In this document: positions 1 through 5,450 of the stretch, one piece after another
Numbering within the stretch: the first letter of the stretch is position 1
Layout of the letters: each line of letters begins with the position of its first letter
Origin: Bacillota bacterium
GTDB taxonomy: Bacteria > Bacillota_E > Symbiobacteriia > JAMDAP01
Direction of reading: 5' to 3'
NCBI GenBank assembly: GCA_023484675.1
Contig: JAMDAP010000125.1
Span: forward strand, 1 to 19,819
DNA: 19,819 nucleotides
Translations under genes and position numbers: made by a program
The notes under the pieces: model-generated
What the model saw: the letters and a program-made list of their open reading frames with translations, nothing else
Told to the model about the DNA's origin: nothing
Database searches by the model: none

Positions 1-492
1 GTCCTCCGGCTGCCTTCCGAGGCGGCCCCCGCGCTGGGCGCGGGGAGCGACGGGACCTCCGCCGTGGCCTGGGTGGAGCCCGGCTCGCCCCCTGGCGCCG
101 GCATCGGGCTCTTCGACGGGACAGGAAAGCTGCAGTGGAGGACCGGCCTGCGGGGGCCTGGACACCGCCTCGCCGTGCTCTCCGACCAAACGGTGGTCGT
201 CGCCGTCGGCAAGGACATCGTGGCTCTTCGGCAAGGCCAAGTCCTCTGGCGGCGGACCGTGCCGGACCTGGCGGCGGGGCTGGCCGGAACTGGGACAGGG
301 CAGGTGCTCGTGGCCCTTCCGAACCGGCTGTTCTGCCTTGGGCCTGGAGGAGCCACGGCCTGGGAGCTGGCACCCCGCGGCCGGACGGTAGGATTGCGGG
401 CAGGCCCGGAAGGGAGCTGGGTGGTGCTTATCGAATCCGATGGAGCTGAGCTGTTCCAGCTTCCGGAGGCCCGGGGGAGGGATGACACCTGA
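1..492 (+). CDS. Beta-propeller (PQQ-like repeat) protein, 3' part only
   Basis: The reading frame is open from base 1 and stops at TGA 490-492, so only the last 163 residues are present and the start lies outside the window. Repeated short blocks of the type 'G-x-L-x-W-R' (GKLQWRTGL, GQVLWRRTV, GGATAWEL) alternate with 'valsd-tvvva-gkdivAL' strands. This pattern fits PQQ-like or WD-like beta-propeller blades, as in outer-surface or exported propeller proteins of Gram-positive bacteria. No catalytic residues can be recognised and no function can be assigned. The stop codon overlaps the probable CTG start of the next gene, which suggests translational coupling in one operon. The family call is an inference from repeat texture only. 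Confidence 0.6.
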   Translation, partial: VLRLPSEAAPALGAGSDGTSAVAWVEPGSPPGAGIGLFDGTGKLQWRTGLRGPGHRLAVLSDQTVVVAVGKDIVALRQGQVLWRRTVPDLAAGLAGTGTGQVLVALPNRLFCLGPGGATAWELAPRGRTVGLRAGPEGSWVVLIESDGAELFQLPEARGRDDT

Positions 493-1196
493 CCGTTGCA
501 GACTACATCCTCATCTCGGTCCTCGTGTGGGGTGCCTTCAACGGCCTGCGCCGGGGCCTGCTGGCCATCGTGGTCGGGCTGGCCGGAGTGCTCCTTGCGT
601 GGTACGTTGCGGCGCGCTATGCACCGACCCTGGCCCACTGGCTGAATGCCAGCCAGGGATGGGTCTCCTCCACGGCGCAGTATCTTTCCGGCCGAATCCA
701 GCTGCCGGCGGGCCTGGCCGCCCTGCCTCTGACCGCTGTCCGGCCCGAAGGCCTGTCCTCGCTGATGGGCCAACTGCCCTTTCCCGCGGCTCTACGAAAG
801 GCCGCAGCCGAATCGGCGGCCACGGCGCTCGCCCAGACCAACGGCCTGCACCTGGTCACCGTGGGGGATCTGGTTTACTACAGCCTGGCCAGCGTTCTTT
901 GGACAGCTATCAGCTTCTTTGTTATCATGGCGGTAACTACGGGTTTGGCCAACGCCGTTGCCTGGCAGGTGACGCGGGCCTTGCAGGGAACACCGCTGAG
1001 CCTTGTCAACCAACTGGCGGGAGCGCTGGTGGGAGCGGCCGAGACGCTGGTCGTGCTGGTCACCCTGGCGGGCCTGTTAGTGCCGGTGCTGCACCTCTTG
1101 CGCTGGCCGGCCCTGCAAGACTTCCTCGCCGGTTCCCAACTGCTCCCGTACCTGGCCGCCTGGTTCCACCGCTGGTCGCCCTGGAAGGTCCTGTGA
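489..1196 (+). CDS. CvpA family membrane protein
   Basis: About 235 residues with four hydrophobic segments: near residues 4-30, 35-52, 125-155 and 175-200. The N-terminus ADYILISVLVWGAFNGLRRG is typical of the CvpA/colicin V production family of Bacillota inner-membrane proteins, whose role is poorly defined. The first conventional start in frame is GTG 525, but that would cut off half of the first membrane helix. Between the upstream stop of this frame (TGA 483-485) and GTG 525 the only plausible initiator is CTG 489. CTG 489 sits eight bases after a strong purine-rich site (about 472-480) and overlaps the upstream TGA. I therefore place the start at CTG 489. The family assignment is firm; the start is inferred. 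It probably belongs to the same operon as the propeller gene upstream and mscS downstream. Confidence 0.75.
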   Translation: MTVADYILISVLVWGAFNGLRRGLLAIVVGLAGVLLAWYVAARYAPTLAHWLNASQGWVSSTAQYLSGRIQLPAGLAALPLTAVRPEGLSSLMGQLPFPAALRKAAAESAATALAQTNGLHLVTVGDLVYYSLASVLWTAISFFVIMAVTTGLANAVAWQVTRALQGTPLSLVNQLAGALVGAAETLVVLVTLAGLLVPVLHLLRWPALQDFLAGSQLLPYLAAWFHRWSPWKVL

Positions 1197-1270
1197 GAAG
1201 ACCCCGTGAGAAGACCCCGTGAGACGGCCCAATGAAACGGCCCAGTGAACCGGCCCAATGACGGCAAGGC
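1193..1270 (+). repeat. 13-bp tandem repeat, about six copies
   Basis: Six consecutive 13-base units start at 1193, 1206, 1219, 1232, 1245 and 1258. The first two are identical (GTGAGAAGACCCC). The next three follow the pattern RTGAAMCGGCCCA, and the last is degenerate. The array begins on the last base of the CvpA gene and runs into the mscS leader. Every unit starts with GTGA or ATGA, so each carries a start trinucleotide overlapping a TGA stop. Because 13 is not a multiple of three, successive units shift frame. The units are seen directly; any role in translational coupling is inference. Confidence 0.85.
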
Positions 1271-1287
1271 CCGCTGAGGGGGTAGCC

Positions 1288-2178
1288 ATGTCCGCCGCTT
1301 ATCTGCAAGAGTACCTGCTGACTCCCGAGACCTGGGCCCTGTGGGGTGGCCGGCTGGTAAAGGCGCTGTTCATCGTGCTTCTGGCCAGGCTGGTATTGGT
1401 CTACGGCGGGCGTCTGGTGGAACGCGCGTTGACCCGGGCCAGCCGCGGTACCCTCCTCGCCATGGACGACCGCCGCAGCAAGACCCTGGCTCCGCTGCTG
1501 CGCAGCCTGCTTCGCTACGTCGTGGATGTGGTGGCGGGGCTCAGCCTTCTGGGCATCTTCCTGCCGTCGGAGACGCTGCAGCCCATCCTGGCCTCAGCGG
1601 GAGTGGTGGGCTTGGCCATTGGTTTCGGCGCCCAGAACCTGGTGCGGGACATCATCAGCGGATTCTTTATCCTGTACGAAGACCAGTTTGCCGTGGGCGA
1701 CTACGTTCGGACCGGCGACCATGCCGGCACGGTGGAGGACATCGGCCTGCGCATCACGCGCCTACGGGATTTTTCCGGCGAACTGCACGTGATCCCCAAC
1801 GGCAAGATCGAGGCGGTCACCAACCTGTCGCGCGGTCAGATGCGGGCCCAGGTGGACGTGGGTGTCGCCTACGAGGAGCCTCTGCCCCACGTGCTGGGTG
1901 TCCTTCGTGAGGTTGCCGCCGATGTTGCCCGGGAGTACGCCGCGGTCATCCTGGAAGGGCCCGAAGTTTTGGGCATCGTCGATTTCGGCCCCAGCCAGAT
2001 GACCATTCGGGTCCTTGCCCAAACCCGTCCCATGGAACAGTGGGCCGTAGAGCGGGCACTCCGCCACAAGGTGCTGGAAGCCTTCTCGCGGGAAGGCGTG
2101 GAGATTCCTTACCCGCGGCAGGTTTTTCTCCAGGGTCCGCAGCACCGCGGCGGTGAGCCGACCGGAACCCAGCGATAG
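1288..2178 (+). CDS. MscS-family small-conductance mechanosensitive channel
   Basis: A 296-residue protein with a hydrophobic N-terminal region, then the MscS core helix and beta domain. The family signature is clear: a glycine- and alanine-rich pore helix (ASAGVVGLAIGFGAQNLVRD, about residues 108-127) followed by the 'ISGFFILYEDQFAVGDYV' segment and the 'G-T-V-E-D-I-G-L-R-I-T' beta strand. Such channels sit in the cytoplasmic membrane and release solutes on hypo-osmotic shock. I chose ATG 1288 because a GAGGGGG site lies five bases upstream. ATG 1258 is in frame but falls inside the 13-bp repeat array with no ribosome site of its own. DUF951 follows nine bases downstream. MscS followed by DUF951 before rpsF is a common Bacillota arrangement (family knowledge). 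Confidence 0.9.
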   Translation: MSAAYLQEYLLTPETWALWGGRLVKALFIVLLARLVLVYGGRLVERALTRASRGTLLAMDDRRSKTLAPLLRSLLRYVVDVVAGLSLLGIFLPSETLQPILASAGVVGLAIGFGAQNLVRDIISGFFILYEDQFAVGDYVRTGDHAGTVEDIGLRITRLRDFSGELHVIPNGKIEAVTNLSRGQMRAQVDVGVAYEEPLPHVLGVLREVAADVAREYAAVILEGPEVLGIVDFGPSQMTIRVLAQTRPMEQWAVERALRHKVLEAFSREGVEIPYPRQVFLQGPQHRGGEPTGTQR

Positions 2179-2187
2179 GAGGCAGGC

Positions 2188-2403
2188 ATGGATCGTTTCC
2201 ATCTGGGCGATGTGGTCCGCTTGAAGAAACAGCACCCCTGCGGTTCGGATCGCTGGGAGATCACGCGGACGGGCATCGACTTCGGCCTGAAATGCTTGGG
2301 CTGCGGTCACCGGGTTATGATTCCGCGGCCCAAGTTTGAAAAGAGCGTGCGCGAAATCATTGGCTCCTCAGGCAGCAATCTGGTTGCCGGGCCAAACGGC
2401 TAA
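2188..2403 (+). CDS. DUF951 domain-containing small protein
   Basis: 71 residues. The N-terminal half matches the DUF951 pattern of short Bacillota proteins: 'F-x-L-G-D-V-V-R-L-K-K-x-H-P-C-G', then 'W-x-I-x-R-x-G-x-D-x-x-L-K-C-L-G-C-G-H-R-V-M-I-P-R'. Three Cys and nearby His residues (HPCG, LKCLGCGH) suggest a small zinc-ribbon-like fold, but no function is established. ATG 2188 follows the ribosome site AGGAGG at about 2177-2182. The gene lies between mscS and rpsF. The -35 and -10 hexamers of the rpsF promoter overlap its last codons and the stop region. Confidence 0.85.
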   Translation: MDRFHLGDVVRLKKQHPCGSDRWEITRTGIDFGLKCLGCGHRVMIPRPKFEKSVREIIGSSGSNLVAGPNG

Positions 2404-2412
2404 TGCTATAAT
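2384..2412 (+). promoter_or_regulatory. Sigma-A-type promoter of rpsF-ssb-rpsR
   Basis: TTGCCG at 2384-2389, a 17-base spacer, then TATAAT at 2407-2412 preceded by TGC, which makes an extended -10. The predicted transcription start is about 2418-2420. The -35 lies inside the 3' end of the DUF951 gene. This gives rpsF-ssb-rpsR its own transcript, independent of the mscS-DUF951 genes. Confidence 0.85.
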
Positions 2413-2415
2413 GAT

Positions 2416-2507
2416 GGACGTTCTCTGTCCCGCAGTCGGTGGGACATTCCCCCTGCCCCAGCGAAAGCCAGGGCCATGCGGGCGCCGGCGGCGCCCAGCC
2501 AACGTCC
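2416..2507 (+). promoter_or_regulatory. Structured 5' leader of rpsF, candidate S6:S18 autoregulatory RNA
   Basis: Four nested pairings are visible. GGACGTT (2416-2422) is complementary to AACGTCC (2501-2507), of which the ACGTT/AACGT part is certainly transcribed. Inside it GTCCC (2427-2431) pairs with GGGAC (2441-2445). CCCTG (2451-2455) pairs with CAGGG (2469-2473), enclosing a CCCCA bulge and a GC-GAAA-GC tetraloop. GGGCGCC (2480-2486) pairs with GGCGCCC (2490-2496). The ribosome site and start of rpsF follow directly. Published rpsF leaders in other bacteria bind the S6:S18 complex. Here position and the bulged hairpin agree, but the match to that motif is not proven by reading. Confidence 0.5.
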
Positions 2508-2527
2508 AAAGGGAGGAGGCAAACAGC

Positions 2528-2815
2528 ATGCGCACCTATGAATTGGTGTTTATCGTCAAGCCGGATTTGGAAGAGGAAGCCACGGCAGCCGTGGTGGACA
2601 AGTTTACCGGCCTGATCACCGAACAGGGCGGTACCGTCGCCAATGTGGACAAGTGGGGCAAGCGCCACCTGGCCTATGAGGTCAAGGGATACAACGATGG
2701 CTACTACATCATCGTGAACTTCCAGGCGGAGCCCAAGGCGTCCAAGGAAGTGGAGCGCGTTCTGAAGATCAGCGACGATGTGATCAAGCACATGGTCATT
2801 AAACTCGACGATTAG
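2528..2815 (+). CDS. rpsF: 30S ribosomal protein bS6
   Basis: 95 residues, the usual length. It begins MRTYELVFIVKPDL and contains the S6 landmarks 'GGTVANVDKWGKRHLAYEVKGYNDGYY' (about residues 34-60) and a C-terminal 'ISDDVIKHMVIKLDD'. S6 binds with S18 to the platform of the 30S subunit. I chose ATG 2528, which follows GGGAGGAGG (about 2511-2519). The frame is open further upstream to 2336, but that part is leader. It is the first gene of the rpsF-ssb-rpsR unit, preceded by a strong promoter and a folded leader that may allow feedback by the S6:S18 pair. ssb starts 18 bases after its stop. Confidence 0.97.
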   Translation: MRTYELVFIVKPDLEEEATAAVVDKFTGLITEQGGTVANVDKWGKRHLAYEVKGYNDGYYIIVNFQAEPKASKEVERVLKISDDVIKHMVIKLDD

Positions 2816-2833
2816 GCGTGAGGGGTGGATGGG

Positions 2834-3226
2834 ATGCTTAACCGGATTATCCTGATCGGCCGGTTGACCCGCGACCCCGAGCTGCGCTATACGCCCAGCG
2901 GCAAGGCTGTCGCGAATTTCACCCTGGCGGTGGACCGTGGCTGGCCCAACGCGCAGGGCCAGAAAGAAGCCGACTTTATCGATATCGTGGTCTGGGATAA
3001 GCAGGCCGAAACCGTATCTCAGCACCTTAACAAGGGACGTCTGGTGGCCGTCGACGGGCGGCTTCAGATCAGGTCCTACGAAGCGCAGGACGGCACGAAG
3101 CGCAAGGCTGCAGAGGTCGTGGCCGCTTCCGTGCAGTTCCTCGACTCCAAGAAGGCGCAAGCGGTCGGGGGCTCCCCCGACCTTGGGTCGGACGTCACCT
3201 TTGGTGATGACGACGTTCCCTTTTAA
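2834..3226 (+). CDS. ssb: Single-stranded DNA-binding protein
   Basis: 130 residues. The N-terminal OB fold (about residues 1-105) shows 'MLNRIILIGRLTRDPELRYT', 'V-A-N-F-T-L-A-V-D-R' and 'D-F-I-D-I-V-V-W-D-K-Q-A'. The short linker ends in the acidic tip DDDVPF that docks partner proteins such as PriA and RecO. The protein coats single-stranded DNA during replication and repair. The linker is short compared with the approximately 170-residue Bacillus protein. ATG 2834 is preferred over GTG 2825, because GAGGGG at 2820-2825 is correctly spaced for ATG 2834. It sits between the genes for the two interacting ribosomal proteins S6 and S18, the standard bacterial order. Confidence 0.97.
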   Translation: MLNRIILIGRLTRDPELRYTPSGKAVANFTLAVDRGWPNAQGQKEADFIDIVVWDKQAETVSQHLNKGRLVAVDGRLQIRSYEAQDGTKRKAAEVVAASVQFLDSKKAQAVGGSPDLGSDVTFGDDDVPF

Positions 3227-3308
3227 GAAAGCTGTCCTACTTTTGGGCTGAACCCGCGCGCCGCTCGCCTGGCCACCGGGAGAAGCCCTCGCAAGAGAGG
3301 TGAAACCA

Positions 3309-3539
3309 TTGAGGCGTGAACGGGGCCGCCGGCCGAAGAAGCGCGTCTGTAGCTTCTGCGTAGATAAAGTTGAAGCTATCGACTATAAGGAGACCGGCAA
3401 GCTGAAGCGCTACACGAGCGAGCGTGGCAAGATTCTGCCGCGGCGCACCTCGGGCAATTGCGCCCGGCACCAGCGCCAGCTCACCACCGCGATCAAGCGG
3501 GCTCGGACTATTGCGCTGATGCCATTCACCATCGACTAA
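3309..3539 (+). CDS. rpsR: 30S ribosomal protein bS18 (zinc-type, Cys-rich form)
   Basis: About 76 residues. It contains the S18 core '[23 protein letters not shown]' and '[18 protein letters not shown]'. Cys pairs at VCSFC and the NCARHQ segment make this the metal-binding (C+) form, as in mycobacterial RpsR1, whereas the Bacillus subtilis protein lacks these Cys. TTG 3309 is the likely start, since the AGAGAGGTGA site (3293-3302) lies six bases before it. GTG 3300 is in frame but overlaps that site. It is the last gene of the rpsF-ssb-rpsR unit and is followed three bases later by a strong GC hairpin. Confidence 0.95.
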   Translation: MRRERGRRPKKRVCSFCVDKVEAIDYKETGKLKRYTSERGKILPRRTSGNCARHQRQLTTAIKRARTIALMPFTID

Positions 3540-3541
3540 CC

Positions 3542-3577
3542 CGAAGGGGCGCCGCGAGGTGCCCCTTCGCCTATTTC
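3542..3577 (+). terminator. Terminator-like hairpin after rpsR
   Basis: A 12-bp stem (CGAAGGGGCGCC, 3542-3553, with GGTGCCCCTTCG, 3558-3569; one G-U pair) closes on a GCGA tetraloop. Only a weak T-run (CCTATTTCC) follows, so termination may be partial and allow read-through into the next genes. Confidence 0.7.
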
Positions 3578-3699
3578 CGGGGGGCGCGGCCGAACTTGTC
3601 GGGCCACAGCGCGGCAGCCGCAGGAGAAGTGCCGGCGCCCAGCGAAACTACGCATACCGCTTGACCTTCCACGACACGACCCCTTGGGTGAGGTTCGCC

Positions 3700-4020
3700 A
3701 TGACATCTCCTCTGCGACAGGAAGTCGACATCGCCGTGGCCGCCCGCACCATCGATTGGCTTCAGGCAGAGCTGGTCAGCAGCGCCGGAGGCCTGCTCCG
3801 GGCGATGGCTGTCGGGTCGGACGACGCCTCCACCGAGGCCATGGCCGCCCTGGTGGCCAGCACCTACATCCTGGCGCGTCGCATCGGCGTTTCCTTTGAG
3901 CGGCTGGACCAGGAAGCGGTTCGGCGCCTCAAGGGCCATGCAGCCGAGGGGCATGAGCTGGAGCGGCGCTATGGGGATCTGTCTGCCTTGGCCGGCTATC
4001 TGGAGGACCGACGTGGCTAA
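3700..4020 (+). CDS. MazG-like family protein
   Basis: 106 residues, mostly helical: 'RTIDWLQAELVSSAGGLLRAM', 'ALVASTYILARRIGVSFERLD' and 'HELERRYGDLSALAGYLEDRR'. This pattern matches the small MazG-like proteins that sit beside yybS in Clostridia-type genomes. The acidic EExxE...ExxD metal site of true MazG pyrophosphohydrolases is not visible, so nucleotide hydrolysis should not be assumed. ATG 3700 follows GGGTGAGG (3686-3693) with six bases between. Upstream open frame through the rpsR terminator is not coding in my view. The stop overlaps the yybS start by eight bases, which indicates coupling. Confidence 0.75.
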   Translation: MTSPLRQEVDIAVAARTIDWLQAELVSSAGGLLRAMAVGSDDASTEAMAALVASTYILARRIGVSFERLDQEAVRRLKGHAAEGHELERRYGDLSALAGYLEDRRG

Positions 4021-4945
4021 TCATACCAGCGCCCGCCCCCTGGTGGAGGGCGCGCTTCTGGCAGCGGTGACTGCGGTTCTGGCGCTCATCGGCTACGCTG
4101 TTCCGCTGGTGCCGCTGTTTCTTCCCGTCCCCATCGTGCTGATCGGCATGCGGCACGGTCTCCGGCTTAGCCTGCTGACGGTGATCGTCGTGGGCCTGGT
4201 GCTGGCCGTTACCCTGGGGCCGAGCACAGCCCTGCTGGAGACCATTGCCTTCGGCTCAGCGGGCCTGGCGATCGGCTTTGGGGTGCACCGCCAATGGCCG
4301 GTGACCTGGACGCTGGTTCTCACCGCCGCGGCTTCCGCTGTCGCGACCTTCCTGGCCTTGGCCCTGACCTTTTACCTGATGGGCATCAATCAGGTGAGCG
4401 AGATGGCTCGCGCCATGGCCCAGGCCGTCAGCATGACCAAGGCTCTCCTGGCGCGCTACCCCCAGTTCGCCACGCCGCAGGCGCAAACCCAGATGGCGCA
4501 GTTGGAACTTGCACCGGACCTGATACGTCGCATCTGGTGGGCTGTGCTTATGGCTGCGGGCGCTTTTTCAGCGGTTCTCCAGTACGCCGTGGTCCGCTGG
4601 ACCCTGCGATACATGCGTATTGACCTGCCGCCGGTGCCCTCCTTTGCCACCTGGCGGGCTCCCAGCGAAGGCGTATGGATCCTGGCCCTGGGTCTGGTGG
4701 CACAGCTCTTTGGCCCTCCCCAGCTTCGCAGCCTGGGGGAAGGCCTGTACGCTATCATGATGTACCTCTACCTGACGGATGGCACGGCTCTGACCTATGC
4801 TTTGCTCCGGCGCTACCACTTGAGCCGGGGTGCGGGGGGGATCCTGGCCGTACTGCTCGGACTGAGCCTGGGCCCGGTCGTCGTCATTGCCGGCCTGGTG
4901 GATTCCCTGCTCGACTTTCGGCTGTGGTTGGAAGCGCAAGACTAG
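4013..4945 (+). CDS. yybS: YybS family membrane protein (DUF2232)
   Basis: 310 residues, strongly hydrophobic, with about seven or eight membrane segments. The N-terminus 'EGALLAAVTAVLALIGYAVPLVPLFLPVPIVLIGMRHGLR' is the classic opening of DUF2232/YybS proteins, which always have the P-rich turn and the R-H-G-L motif. The domain spans most of the protein and its function is unknown. GTG 4013 was chosen because GGAGGA (about 4002-4007) precedes it and it overlaps the MazG-like stop. The frame extends upstream to 3896 only as overlap with that gene. Position directly before rplI is conserved across Bacillota. Confidence 0.9.
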   Translation: MANHTSARPLVEGALLAAVTAVLALIGYAVPLVPLFLPVPIVLIGMRHGLRLSLLTVIVVGLVLAVTLGPSTALLETIAFGSAGLAIGFGVHRQWPVTWTLVLTAAASAVATFLALALTFYLMGINQVSEMARAMAQAVSMTKALLARYPQFATPQAQTQMAQLELAPDLIRRIWWAVLMAAGAFSAVLQYAVVRWTLRYMRIDLPPVPSFATWRAPSEGVWILALGLVAQLFGPPQLRSLGEGLYAIMMYLYLTDGTALTYALLRRYHLSRGAGGILAVLLGLSLGPVVVIAGLVDSLLDFRLWLEAQD

Positions 4946-4994
4946 TGGCTGAGCGGACGCCCGTCCGGTCGTTGCCACCGAAGGGGATTCAGGG

Positions 4995-5450
4995 ATGAAA
5001 GTCATTTTGCTTCAAGACGTCAAGGGGTTGGGCAAACAGGGCGCGCTGGTCGATGTGGCGGAGGGATACGGGCGCAACTTTCTGGTGCCCAGAGGGCTGG
5101 CCACCGTAGCCTCAGAGGTGGCGCTGCGGAACCTGGCCCAAGGGAAGGAACGCGAGCGCCTTAAGGTGGAGCGCCTGCGCCAAGACGCGGAAGTGCTGGC
5201 CAGGCAGCTGGAAGGCCTCACGATCACTGTCCCTGCCCGAGTGGGAGAGGCCGGCCGCCTCTTTGGGTCCATTACCTCGAAGGATGTGGCGGACGCCCTG
5301 AAGAAGTCCGCCGGCCTGGATATCGACAAGCGCAAGATCGACATGAAAGACGTTATCAAGACTCTGGGCGAGCACGCCGTGACGGTGAAGCTCCACCCCG
5401 AGGTCAGCGCCCGCCTGACGGTGAGCGTGGTGGAGGACGCACGAGCATGA
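4995..5450 (+). CDS. rplI: 50S ribosomal protein bL9
   Basis: 151 residues, the usual length. The N-terminal RNA-binding domain MKVILLQDVKGLGKQGALVD with 'VAEGYGRNFLVPRGLA' (residues 1-45) matches the L9 signature. A long connecting helix (about 46-80) follows, then the C-terminal domain with 'GRLFGSITSKDVADAL'. L9 binds 23S rRNA at the base of the L1 stalk. ATG 4995 follows a GAAGGGG site. The last four bases ATGA overlap the lonC start, so the two genes are translationally coupled. Confidence 0.97.
   Translation: MKVILLQDVKGLGKQGALVDVAEGYGRNFLVPRGLATVASEVALRNLAQGKERERLKVERLRQDAEVLARQLEGLTITVPARVGEAGRLFGSITSKDVADALKKSAGLDIDKRKIDMKDVIKTLGEHAVTVKLHPEVSARLTVSVVEDARA

Noticed and set aside
440..1222. 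260-residue open frame starting in the propeller gene
   Set aside because: Arg/Gly/Pro-rich shadow of the CvpA gene; no membrane or domain pattern, while the overlapping frame gives a clean CvpA protein.
2357..3160. 267-residue minus-strand frame opposite rpsF and ssb
   Set aside because: Antisense shadow in high-GC DNA; the plus strand holds two certain genes.
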